DNA of 31,400 nt from Parcubacteria group bacterium GW2011_GWA2_47_7 (GTDB taxonomy: Bacteria > Patescibacteriota > Minisyncoccia > Phycocordibacterales > UBA6899): positions 3,812 to 35,211 of the forward strand of contig LCOM01000011.1 in the NCBI GenBank assembly GCA_000999395.1, written 5' to 3'. Both the position numbers and the translations under genes were made by a program. Every line of letters starts with the position of its first letter. Position 1 is the stretch's first letter. Positions 15,325-23,046 of the stretch are shown piece by piece. The notes beneath the pieces are model-generated. The model worked only from the letters and a program-made list of their open reading frames with translations, was not told the DNA's origin and did no database searches.

Positions 15325-16890
15325 ATGGATATAGGCAACAAAACACTATCTCAGCTGTCCGATGAGGCAAAAGAGAAACGCTATGTGTCGCTTAATACTG
15401 GAGCGAAAATATCGGGTTACACGAAAGAATATTTGGAAAGATTGTGTCGACTTAACAAAGTCGAGTATCGACTCTGGAATCATGGGGAATTTGTCGTTGA
15501 ACTTGATTCGTTGCTGGCGGAGACACATGCAATTTTGCTTTCGTATCAGGACATTGAGTTTGCAGAGAAAAGCCTTTTGATGCCAGACATCGCACCGACT
15601 AACGCTGACCAAAACAAAACTACAGATAATTCAGCAGGTACAAAGGGTGATGCGAAGCTCGAGACTGACCGTATATTATCGGAAAAGGTCGCCACTGGAA
15701 TCACTCAGACTGTTCCGAGTTTTGGTGGAGCGGAAAGCAAAAAAACGTTCCAGGGTGGTGCGTCCTCCTTTTCAATCATAGGGCACGCAGTAATATCAAA
15801 TCCGTCGCTCAAAGAAGGAGCTGAAGAAAAGAAAAAGATATCCATAACACCTGAACCGCACCAAATTGCGCACGAGGAGCATGTGGTCAATGTAGTAGCG
15901 GAGACGTCGACACCAGTTCATATTCCAGAGGTTACCCATATCAATATTTCTCACGATGAAGATATTCCAGCTTCATCTAGCGATACTCTCATCGATGAAT
16001 GGGACTCGGCACTTCTGTCCGAAAATCCGAAGATGGCAACGGATGTGGGGTCTAAATTCCAAATGTCCACAAAAGGTGTTTCAGTTGGCATAGCTTCTAC
16101 TCCTGAATATCACCCGATACAAACGTCGATTGACGCGACGGTGCATCACGAAGACCTCCCGCTCTTTCCTGCCACATTTAAGCAACAGAATGCTCCTTTA
16201 TCTCAGGAAACCGCGGGGTCACGCCCGAAGGAAAAAAACAATCAAATTCCCGACCTTGGTGCCGATAAACGCGTCATCGTATTTGAGCCAGAGAAGTATG
16301 TCGACCATGATGCGTCATCGGAGGCTACTCATTCTTTCGCGGAGAGGACTACTCCCACGAAGCCTCTCGCAGTTCCTCATGCTCCATATTATATGGCACC
16401 CTCCTATGCTCCTTCTCCTGACTCTGCCTTGTCGCCAGAAAAGGCATCATCGTTGCCTTTAATGAAAGTTATGCCACAGGTTGTCGCGGGGGTTAAATCC
16501 AAATTGCCCGCTATCGAAGGAGAGCATCATTTGATTTTTCGGGAGAAAAATCCCCTCATCAAGAGCGTCGGATTCAATACCGCAATCGCACTCTTTCTTG
16601 TGGGTGCCGGCGTTGTTTTGGTAGGAGGAATGGACAATAGTTTGTTTTTTAAAAATGATTCCTCCTCTCTGGTAGCTGGAGTCGGTGCAGCACTTGGTTC
16701 CGAGGCAGATATTGTGTCACCCGATATTCATCAGCAAATACCTCTCGAACAGGCCATCCTACTTCCGTTTTCCGATGAAATAGCTGTTATGTCAGGAGGG
16801 TCAGATGATTCAATTATTGTTCAACCAGTATTTCGTGATACCGCAGGACTTGCTCACGAATACACACTTCCATCGGATCCTAGTCAATAG
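15325..16890 (+). CDS. Membrane protein with N-terminal HTH-like domain and long disordered linker
   Basis: A 521-residue protein of unusual layout. Residues about 18-60 (YVSLNTGAKISGYTKEYLER, then LCRLNKVEYRLWNHGEFVV) resemble the MerR-like excisionase helix-turn-helix. Residues about 75-405 are low in hydrophobics, rich in Ser/Thr/Pro/Lys/Glu and probably disordered. A single transmembrane helix lies at about 413-434 (FNTAIALFLVGAGVVLVGG), with an outer segment of about 85 residues after it. There is no signal peptide, so the HTH would face the cytoplasm. It comes immediately before the exported-protein operon at 16951 and could sense the envelope and control it, by analogy with one-component membrane-tethered regulators such as ToxR or CadC; that is inference. 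The HTH may instead bind protein or have lost DNA binding. Confidence 0.75.
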   Translation: MDIGNKTLSQLSDEAKEKRYVSLNTGAKISGYTKEYLERLCRLNKVEYRLWNHGEFVVELDSLLAETHAILLSYQDIEFAEKSLLMPDIAPTNADQNKTTDNSAGTKGDAKLETDRILSEKVATGITQTVPSFGGAESKKTFQGGASSFSIIGHAVISNPSLKEGAEEKKKISITPEPHQIAHEEHVVNVVAETSTPVHIPEVTHINISHDEDIPASSSDTLIDEWDSALLSENPKMATDVGSKFQMSTKGVSVGIASTPEYHPIQTSIDATVHHEDLPLFPATFKQQNAPLSQETAGSRPKEKNNQIPDLGADKRVIVFEPEKYVDHDASSEATHSFAERTTPTKPLAVPHAPYYMAPSYAPSPDSALSPEKASSLPLMKVMPQVVAGVKSKLPAIEGEHHLIFREKNPLIKSVGFNTAIALFLVGAGVVLVGGMDNSLFFKNDSSSLVAGVGAALGSEADIVSPDIHQQIPLEQAILLPFSDEIAVMSGGSDDSIIVQPVFRDTAGLAHEYTLPSDPSQ

Positions 16891-16938
16891 TTCGCGATGA
16901 GGTTGGGATAGGGGATAGCAATAGGCGTCATTTCTTCA

Positions 16939-16944
16939 TATAAT
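16939..16944 (+). promoter_or_regulatory. -10 box TATAAT of the surface-protein operon, leaderless type
   Basis: A perfect TATAAT ends 7 nt before ATG 16951, exactly the distance at which +1 would be the A of the start codon. No good -35 is seen at 16-18 bp. Confidence 0.7.
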
Positions 16945-16950
16945 ACAAAG

Positions 16951-17922
16951 ATGAAGAGGAATGGAATATGTGGATCACGTCTTTTGGCTTTTGTCGCTCT
17001 TTTCGCATCCTTTTTTGTTGCGACCAATTTTGCATACGCCGCTGATGATGTTCCAACTGGCGCGTTTATTGTTCGTCCCGCAAAAGTCGAACTCGATATT
17101 AAGCCAGGAGAAGAACAAACGACTATACTGACTCTTTTAAATGGAACCGCTCTTCCGCTTTCAGTAAGTACCTCATATGAGGATATTGCGGGCAATGCAC
17201 AGCAGTCTCCGAATGACGAGCCGGTAAAGCTTCTCGGAACGACGGGTAGTTCATACTCACTCAAAGATCTTTTTTTTGCGCACGATACTTCGGTGGACAT
17301 GCTTTCCGGAGAAGAAGTTCAGATTCCGATAACAGTGAAGATTCCAAAGGATGCGGAGGCGGGCGGGCGTTACGGATCAGTTATCCTTACCTTTAAGCCG
17401 ATTCTTTCTCCTGGCAGTCCTCAGAATGCAAATGTGGCAATTGAGAGCAGGCTCGCGACGCTTTTTTTTGTACGCATTCTCGGTGATGCAAAGGAGAGTG
17501 GCCAATTGGTAAAGTTCGGGATTTTTAATGATGTCAAAACCGTCCTCAAACCAACCTTGGCTGAGCCGCTTCGCTTTCAGGTGACATATGAAAACACTGG
17601 AACAGTACATCTAAACCCATATGGACTTCTCACTCTTTCACCGCTGGTTGGAAAACCAGTGTCTGTTGTTATTGACCCGCAGGCGGTGCTACCTGGCGCG
17701 ACGCGGATGCGTGAGGTTGATATAAGAGATGAGTTTTCCGTCGGATATTATCGCGCACACCTCAATCTTAATAGGGGGTACGGGAACAACGTGGATGTCG
17801 CCGACGTCAGTTTTTGGATTGTTCCAGGGACGGCGGGAATTATCATGACCATTGTTGGGCTGGTGTTATTCGCGTGGCTTATTCGCCGTTCACTCTCCCT
17901 ATCGAAGCATTCCGTAAAATAA
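16951..17922 (+). CDS. Exported DUF916-like (WxL-interacting type) membrane-anchored protein
   Basis: This 323-residue protein has a signal peptide (about residues 1-30, ending FAYAADD), two immunoglobulin-like beta domains and a C-terminal transmembrane helix (about 292-314, TAGIIMTIVGLVLFAWLI) followed by basic residues. The first domain (FIVRPAKVELDIKPGEEQTT) and the KIPKDAEAGGRYGSVILTF segment match the pattern of DUF916 proteins, which in Firmicutes partner with WxL surface proteins; the second has the typical FQVTYENTGTVHLNPYG strand. It is the first gene of a three-gene run with gaps of 3 and 28 nt. Likely role: a membrane-anchored scaffold or chaperone for the exported protein encoded next. 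The family assignment is by pattern, not by search. Confidence 0.78.
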   Translation: MKRNGICGSRLLAFVALFASFFVATNFAYAADDVPTGAFIVRPAKVELDIKPGEEQTTILTLLNGTALPLSVSTSYEDIAGNAQQSPNDEPVKLLGTTGSSYSLKDLFFAHDTSVDMLSGEEVQIPITVKIPKDAEAGGRYGSVILTFKPILSPGSPQNANVAIESRLATLFFVRILGDAKESGQLVKFGIFNDVKTVLKPTLAEPLRFQVTYENTGTVHLNPYGLLTLSPLVGKPVSVVIDPQAVLPGATRMREVDIRDEFSVGYYRAHLNLNRGYGNNVDVADVSFWIVPGTAGIIMTIVGLVLFAWLIRRSLSLSKHSVK

Positions 17923-17925
17923 ATC

Positions 17926-18687
17926 ATGAACACCTTCCATCGCATATTTTCTGTCTCGTTCACTGCTCTTGCGGTAATGATTTTGATGGCACCGATTGCG
18001 TTTGCTTACGTTGCGTCAAGCTCGAGCTATCGTGTGCAATCGGACAGTATTAATGTGGGTGGAGTCATTTCCACGTCGACGTCGTATACCGCAGAAGATA
18101 CGATAGGTGAGTCGGGGGTCGGAACATCATCAAGCGCCTCCTACAATATCAAGGCCGGCTATCAGCAAATGCAGGAAGTATATATCGCAGTCACCGCACC
18201 CGGGAACATTTCACTTGCACCAAACATCCCGTCTAATGGTGGCGGTATATCCAATGGCCAATCTGTTTGGACGGTGACCACAGATAACTCCGCGGGCTAC
18301 AGCGTAAATATTCGTGCATCAGGGACTCCGGCACTTGTTTCGGGTGCGAATAGTTTTACTGACTATGTTCCGTCGGGAGCAGATCCGGATCTAACCTTTA
18401 CCACACCGGTCGGTACAAGTCGCTTTGGTTTCTCGCCGGAGGGGGCGGATATTGTTCAGAAATATTTAAACAATGGGGCCATCTGTAATGCAGGAGCGAT
18501 AAATGATATTAATACATGTTGGGCTCCGTTACTCACGACATCCGATACCATCACGCAACGCAACACGCCCAATCATCCGAGCGGTACCGTCACCACCGTT
18601 CGTTTTCGTGCGGAATCTGAGTCGACGAATATTCAGGCGGCGGGGAGTTATACCGCTACGGCAACGTTGACCATACTTCCTAATTAG
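17926..18687 (+). CDS. Secreted beta-rich surface protein, WxL-like without the WxL motif
   Basis: A 253-residue protein with a signal peptide (about 1-27, ending APIAFAYV) and no C-terminal anchor. The mature part is rich in Ser, Thr, Gly and Asn. It contains VWTVTTDNSAGYSVNIRAS, a cysteine pair (ICNAGAINDINTCW) and a C-terminal strand, AAGSYTATATLTILPN, which resembles the end of WxL domains but lacks the tryptophan-x-leucine motif. It starts 3 nt after the DUF916-like gene. In Firmicutes, WxL proteins are paired with DUF916 proteins and bind peptidoglycan; an analogous exported pair is a reasonable inference here. Not recognised as a named family. Confidence 0.75.
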   Translation: MNTFHRIFSVSFTALAVMILMAPIAFAYVASSSSYRVQSDSINVGGVISTSTSYTAEDTIGESGVGTSSSASYNIKAGYQQMQEVYIAVTAPGNISLAPNIPSNGGGISNGQSVWTVTTDNSAGYSVNIRASGTPALVSGANSFTDYVPSGADPDLTFTTPVGTSRFGFSPEGADIVQKYLNNGAICNAGAINDINTCWAPLLTTSDTITQRNTPNHPSGTVTTVRFRAESESTNIQAAGSYTATATLTILPN

Positions 18688-18715
18688 CACGTGAGGGAGT
18701 AGTAGTTTTCTTAAA

Positions 18716-21706
18716 ATGCTCGCAAACAAAAATTACATTCGCATACCCTTGTTCCTTGTCGTTTTTTGCGCACTACTCTTTGCGGTGGACGCCAGTCGCG
18801 TGCCTGCATTCGCTTCAGAGCAGCAATTTACGATTGGTTTAACGGTGACGTCGGACGTAACACCCCCGACGGTACCTACCACGCTAACTCCAGTCGTATT
18901 TTCAAGTACGCAGATAAATCTTTCATGGACTGCGTCGACCGACAACGTTGCTGTAGAGGGCTATGTTGTACGCAGAAACGGCGGGGCAATTTCCACGACG
19001 ACGCTCGTTTCACTATCAGATACGGGACTCTCCGCCTCGACGCAGTATGCCTACACCGTTGAGGCTTTTGATGCATCGGGTAATTATTCAGGGCAGACTG
19101 CACAGGTCTTTGCAACGACGTCTGCTCCTTCGGGTGGCGGAGGAGGTGATGTCACGCCACCATCAGTGCTCGGTTTTACTCCGATGAATGGTGCAACTGG
19201 CGTATCTTCCTCGACGCAGCTCTCGATGTCATTTAGTGAACTGGTTAGTAAAGTATCGGGAGATTTACGAATCAAGCGTACGTCCGATAATTCAATTGTT
19301 GAAACCATACCTGTGTCGGGCGCATTCCCGGGATTTTCGGGGAGCGCCACGTGGGCCTTTACCACTACTGATAGTGCTGCACCGATAATTTCGGGCGTTG
19401 TCTCAACGACCACCTATACGACGGCGACAATAAATTTTACGACGAATGAAAATGCATTAGCCACGCTATCGTGGGGCACGACGACTGCATATGGTATGGG
19501 TACAGCAAGCGAAATTAGCTACACGCTTGCACACACAATGGGTGTGGGTGGGTTGGCGACAAACACTTTGTATTATTTCCGTATTACCACAAAAGATGCT
19601 TCAAACAATGTGAGTGCAGCATCTACGGGGGTGTTCACAACGCAAAATCCACCACCTCCACCGGACACCACCCCTCCCGCGAACCCGAGTGCATTCAGCG
19701 CGACGCCGTCCCTAACCTCAATCGCCCTCTCGTGGGTGAATCCTAGCGATGGGGATTTCCAAGCGGTTCGAGTGTTGCGTCGCACGAGTGGCTATCCCTC
19801 AAATCCGACGGATGGAGTGATGGTTTACGATGGAAACTCGCAATCCGTCGTTGATGCCGGTCTTGCAACTGGAACGGCCTATTTTTATACTATTTTTGCG
19901 CGTGATGTGGCACTCAATTATTCATCAGGATCAATTACTTCGGCAACAACGCAGACTGGCATCATAATTCCACCTCCTTCTGAAACTTGCTCAGACGGCA
20001 TCATGAATCAGGATGAAACAGGAATAGATACTGGAGGTGTCTGTGCGTCGCCTCCTCCACCTCCGCCCATAGGAGGATCATCAAACTGCTCCAGCATTGT
20101 CATTGCTAATTGTCGCATACCCGCTGCATCTTCAGGGTCTACTGTCTCAGCGCCAAACACGTCGTGCATCTTCGGCGATACCGGGTCTTGTAGTTTTGTG
20201 TGTAATAACGGTGGGTGGACGAGTGCGTCGAATTCGTGCACAACTTCATCTTCTCCGATCATTCCTCCTATTACGAGTACTTCTACTGGACCATTTCCCA
20301 ATTTTCCTGCGACGGGAACCCCAAGTGCGGGAATCCTCGCACTCACATTGGGAGATTTCGTCTTCACTCAGTTGGGTGATATCGACGAAATTTTGGTGCA
20401 GAGAAAAGGGGTTGTGCGTACGAACGCTGAAAAAAACCTGCGTGTTTCTATCGCATATGAAAAGTTACCTGACGTGCTCAAGACTATTGCAATTACTGTC
20501 ACGGATCCAAATCAGAACAATAAGGAGTTCTCCTATCTCTTGAGTGTGAATAGTAGAAAAACTGCATTTGAGGGTGTTATTCCGAAATTATTTTCTGTTG
20601 AAGGGAAATATCCTTTCTCGATAAATATTCTTGATCATGAAAAAAAAGGTATTGTACGACTTTTGGGTACATTTGATGCGTATATACCGTTTAAAGTACC
20701 CTCAATAGTTCCTCCTGCTGTCGCGGAGGCAATAAGTCAGGCCATTGAAAACATACAGGCCCCGGTAAACTCGATTTCTCCCGTTGCTGCACCAATCGGA
20801 GTAGTCGTCGGTGCTGGTCAGGCAGTACTCCTTGCGACAAACGTGGGTTCTGTTTATGACGTCTACTTGCTCCTCCTGAAGCTTCTCGCACTCATCACTG
20901 GACTCTTCCGGCGTAAGCGTCATGAGCCATGGGGTGTTGTCTATGACTCCATAACAAAACGACCACTTGATCCAGCGTATGTCGTAGCACAAGTACGTGA
21001 CAACAAGCATTCGAGTGGCGAGGCTATTACCGACCTCGATGGGCGCTATGGCTTTCTGCTCAATCCCGGTGAGTATGTGATTGTTGCCAATAAGACTCAT
21101 TACAAATTTCCGTCGGACAAATTGAAGGGGAGGGCGCGCGATGAATTCTACGAAAATCTCTATTTTGGAGATCCGTTTCAGGTACGTGAGGGAGGCGCGA
21201 TTATTTACAATATTCCACTTGATCCGATCGAGTTTGATTGGAATGAATTCGCAAAAAATCAAGACAAGGTGTTCCAGGTGTATTCACGCAATGCCAATAT
21301 TCGCATGTGGATATTCAATATCATATTCTATGTTGGATTGATATTTTCCACACTTACGCTGATTATTGGTCCGTCCATACTGAATGCTCTTATTGTTCTC
21401 GTGTATGTGAGTATCATCGTTTTCCAGTTTTTCTGGAAAGTAACACACCAGATTACACGTGTAATCAGCAAACAAACAGGAAGGGTTTTGCCGTTTGCCC
21501 TTATCAAGGTATGGCTTCCAGGATTGAATACGGTAGTAAAGAAGTTGGTCGCAGATGAACATGGAAAGTTTTATTTCTTGGTTCCTCCAGGAACATACTA
21601 CGTCACTATCGAAGAAAAGCTTCCGGATGGTACCTATCAGGAAGTATTACATACCAAAGAAATGACACTTAAGAAGGGTGTTGTGGAGGGTGATTTCCTC
21701 GTGTAA
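18716..21706 (+). CDS. Giant surface/membrane protein with Fn3, Big_5-like and carboxypeptidase-regulatory-like domains
   Basis: A 996-residue protein. The signal peptide is at about 1-34. Fn3 domain 1 is at about 46-137 (WTASTDNVAVEGYVV, YTVEAFDASGNYS). A Big_5-like domain at about 145-222 (FTPMNGATGVSSSTQLSMSF, WAFTTTD) appears to lack its middle strands. Two further Fn3-like domains lie at about 223-310 and 315-412. A cysteine-rich stretch (CSDGIMNQDETGIDTGG and a C-rich loop) lies at about 424-510. A hydrophobic segment lies near 715-733. A carboxypeptidase-regulatory-like domain (GVVYDSITKRPLDPAYV, ITDLDGRYGF) lies at about 740-800, then a helical hairpin of two or more membrane spans at about 862-905, and a second regulatory-like domain at about 906-996. 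The bulk is predicted outside the cell, anchored by internal spans, which is atypical. It is the last gene of the operon and probably works in adhesion or envelope assembly. Confidence 0.82.
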   Translation: MLANKNYIRIPLFLVVFCALLFAVDASRVPAFASEQQFTIGLTVTSDVTPPTVPTTLTPVVFSSTQINLSWTASTDNVAVEGYVVRRNGGAISTTTLVSLSDTGLSASTQYAYTVEAFDASGNYSGQTAQVFATTSAPSGGGGGDVTPPSVLGFTPMNGATGVSSSTQLSMSFSELVSKVSGDLRIKRTSDNSIVETIPVSGAFPGFSGSATWAFTTTDSAAPIISGVVSTTTYTTATINFTTNENALATLSWGTTTAYGMGTASEISYTLAHTMGVGGLATNTLYYFRITTKDASNNVSAASTGVFTTQNPPPPPDTTPPANPSAFSATPSLTSIALSWVNPSDGDFQAVRVLRRTSGYPSNPTDGVMVYDGNSQSVVDAGLATGTAYFYTIFARDVALNYSSGSITSATTQTGIIIPPPSETCSDGIMNQDETGIDTGGVCASPPPPPPIGGSSNCSSIVIANCRIPAASSGSTVSAPNTSCIFGDTGSCSFVCNNGGWTSASNSCTTSSSPIIPPITSTSTGPFPNFPATGTPSAGILALTLGDFVFTQLGDIDEILVQRKGVVRTNAEKNLRVSIAYEKLPDVLKTIAITVTDPNQNNKEFSYLLSVNSRKTAFEGVIPKLFSVEGKYPFSINILDHEKKGIVRLLGTFDAYIPFKVPSIVPPAVAEAISQAIENIQAPVNSISPVAAPIGVVVGAGQAVLLATNVGSVYDVYLLLLKLLALITGLFRRKRHEPWGVVYDSITKRPLDPAYVVAQVRDNKHSSGEAITDLDGRYGFLLNPGEYVIVANKTHYKFPSDKLKGRARDEFYENLYFGDPFQVREGGAIIYNIPLDPIEFDWNEFAKNQDKVFQVYSRNANIRMWIFNIIFYVGLIFSTLTLIIGPSILNALIVLVYVSIIVFQFFWKVTHQITRVISKQTGRVLPFALIKVWLPGLNTVVKKLVADEHGKFYFLVPPGTYYVTIEEKLPDGTYQEVLHTKEMTLKKGVVEGDFLV

Positions 21707-21800
21707 TTTCTTTTTCGCCGTGGGAATTCACTGATTGGCATACACTTGCGCAAAGTAAACCCCCCTAATATCTCAATTTTATGGTTATTATTGTTTCCCC

Positions 21801-21829
21801 TTGCCATTTTTGACGATTTCCGATAGTAT
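21801..21829 (+). promoter_or_regulatory. Promoter of rpmG
   Basis: TTGCCA (21801-21806), 17 bp, TAGTAT (21824-21829). Predicted transcription start is about 21836, leaving a leader of about 40 nt without a Shine-Dalgarno sequence. The stretch 21707-21800 holds no gene or clear terminator. Confidence 0.65.
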
Positions 21830-21875
21830 CATTCCACACGAGCGACGAGCGCTAATGGCTAGTAATTGAACACAT

Positions 21876-22031
21876 ATGTCACAAGATCAACTCATCCAAC
21901 TTAAAGCAAAAGGGACCGGACAGGTATATTGGACGCGCAAGAACAAAAAACTCGTTACGCGCAAGATCGAACTCAAAAAGTACGATCCCAAGAGCCGCAC
22001 ACGCGTTACCTTCAAGGAATCAAAGAAATAA
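21876..22031 (+). CDS. rpmG: 50S ribosomal protein L33, cysteine-free form
   Basis: This 51-residue basic protein matches bacterial L33 through KAKGTGQVYWTRKNKK, the middle IELKKYDPKSR and the end VTFKESKK. L33 sits near the E site of the large subunit. The four zinc-binding cysteines (two CxxC pairs) of the zinc-containing paralogue are absent, so this is the zinc-independent form. It is monocistronic: its own promoter lies upstream and a strong terminator starts 6 nt after the stop codon. Confidence 0.93.
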   Translation: MSQDQLIQLKAKGTGQVYWTRKNKKLVTRKIELKKYDPKSRTRVTFKESKK

Positions 22032-22036
22032 ACTCA

Positions 22037-22056
22037 AAACCGCGAAAGCGGTTTTT
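22037..22056 (+). terminator. Rho-independent terminator after rpmG
   Basis: AACCGC-GAAA-GCGGTT stem-loop followed by T, with A residues before the stem. Confidence 0.9.
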
Positions 22057-22081
22057 TGTTGCCACTAAAGCGAATAACGTT

Positions 22082-22087
22082 TACAAT
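22082..22087 (+). promoter_or_regulatory. -10 box TACAAT before the HTH/endonuclease-like gene
   Basis: TACAAT ends 15 nt before ATG 22102; a leader of about 8 nt is predicted. No clear -35. Confidence 0.4.
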
Positions 22088-22101
22088 GTACATAACTGGA
22101 A

Positions 22102-22761
22102 ATGACTAAACTAATTCTACAAGTTAGGGCGAAATCGCTTCGAGAAGACGGAAATTCTATTAAGCAGATATCTCACGAATTAGGAGTATCAAGTAGTAGT
22201 GTTTCGACGTGGGTAAAAAGTGTCAAAATAAATTCTAATGGTCTATCAAGAATAAATACTAGGGTTTGTGAAGCAAGGGCGCGCGCATCACATGTTTTGC
22301 ACGAAAGAAAAATATTGCGTGTAAAAGCTTCAAGCATGAAGGCTGCTAGTTTGTCCAAGAATCTCCTATTGTCTACGGGCATGAAATACATGCTCGCCGC
22401 ACTTATCTATGAATGCGAAGGCGGAAAATCTGAAAAAAGTTCGCTAGAGTTTACAAACTCAGATCCTGATTTGGTGCGAATATTTCTCCGATTACTCAGA
22501 GAATCTGTCTCGCTTGATGAATCAAAATTTCGAGTTGTCATGCATCTGCATTCATATCACGATGAAGCAGTTGAGAAGAATTTCTGGTCAAAAATCATAC
22601 AAATTGACAAGAAGCAGTTTTTGAAAACATATCAAAAACACGAGTCAGGAAATGCCAAACCAGGATACCGTGGATGCGTGCAAATTAAGTATTTTGATGT
22701 TAATATCAAGCGCGTATTGCTTGAAGGGAAAAAAATCTTAGCAATCAAATTGGGCCTATAG
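22102..22761 (+). CDS. HTH plus degenerate LAGLIDADG-like protein overlapping tRNA-Trp
   Basis: A 219-residue protein. Residues about 5-42 form a resolvase-type helix-turn-helix (SLREDGNSIKQISHELGVSS, then SVSTWVKS). After a basic linker comes a domain that begins MKYMLAALIYECEGGKSEKS and continues LEFTNSDPDLVRIFLRLLRE. This 'LYxxEG.K ... NSDP.L' pattern recalls LAGLIDADG homing endonuclease-like folds, here with one motif copy. Later features are HLHSYHDEAVEKNFW and a C-terminal VNIKRVLLEGKKILAIK. The last 10 nt, including the stop codon, lie inside the tRNA-Trp gene. Possible roles are a site-specific DNA-binding or nicking protein, a selfish element parked at the tRNA, or a domesticated regulator. 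Catalytic competence is doubtful because the acidic motif is only partly conserved. Confidence 0.7.
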   Translation: MTKLILQVRAKSLREDGNSIKQISHELGVSSSSVSTWVKSVKINSNGLSRINTRVCEARARASHVLHERKILRVKASSMKAASLSKNLLLSTGMKYMLAALIYECEGGKSEKSSLEFTNSDPDLVRIFLRLLRESVSLDESKFRVVMHLHSYHDEAVEKNFWSKIIQIDKKQFLKTYQKHESGNAKPGYRGCVQIKYFDVNIKRVLLEGKKILAIKLGL

Positions 22762-22822
22762 TTTAGCGGTAAAATTCTTCTCTCCAAAAGAAGAGTCCGA
22801 GGTTCGACTCCTCGTGGGCCCG
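22752..22822 (+). tRNA. tRNA-Trp (anticodon CCA)
   Basis: The cloverleaf can be drawn in full. The acceptor is GGGCCTA/TGGGCCC, the D stem GTTT/AAAT with loop AGCGGTA, the anticodon stem CTTCT/AGAAG with loop CTCCAAA (anticodon CCA), the variable loop AGTC, and the T arm CGAGG-TTCGACT-CCTCG. The discriminator base is G; the CCA end is not encoded. The first 10 nt overlap the preceding gene, so transcription may come from that gene's promoter or from inside it. The last few bases also take part in the long hairpin described next. Confidence 0.95.
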
Positions 22823-23046
22823 CAAAGACGAAATAACTGCGCATGCAGTTTTTCGCTTTGCGGGAGACGGAGCGGGTACCGAGTCAGCAGACGAGGTCGC
22901 GAGTCGGGGTCGCGGAATTTTGTGAGTGGCGACGAACAAAATATCTGTGACCGCAACGATGAATGTCGTGACCGATTCCTTGTGTATACTAAGTAAATCG
23001 CAAAGGCGTATTGACCCTGTAAGGGCCAATCTCCTCGTGGGCCCGC
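22808..23046 (+). repeat. 16-bp direct repeat of the tRNA-Trp 3' end, att-like
   Basis: CTCCTCGTGGGCCCGC occurs at 22808-22823 (T-arm and acceptor end of tRNA-Trp plus two bases) and again, identically, at 23031-23046. Duplication of a tRNA 3' end is the usual footprint of tyrosine-recombinase integration. The enclosed 207 nt carry no integrase, only the structured tRNA-flanking element and about 90 further nt. Confidence 0.6.
22819..22942 (+). other. tRNA-flanking structured element, copy A
   Basis: A 20-bp hairpin spans 22819-22864. CCCGCAAAG (the first four bases are the tRNA acceptor end and discriminator) pairs with CTTTGCGGG, then CGAAA/TTTCG, then AACTGC/GCAGTT with loop GCAT. A GCGGGAGA box follows at 22860-22867. 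A conserved block (CGAGGTCGCGAG, then TCGGGGTCG) is at 22892-22912. A second hairpin, ATTTTGT/ACAAAAT, is at 22917-22942. The same order of parts follows tRNA-Leu at 27707. It may be a tRNA 3' trailer, a terminator or a small RNA. No convincing protein is encoded. Confidence 0.6.

Noticed and set aside
23015..23046. Possible second tRNA because the sequence ends like tRNA-Trp
   Set aside because: Only the last 16 bases match; no D arm, anticodon arm or T arm can be drawn upstream.
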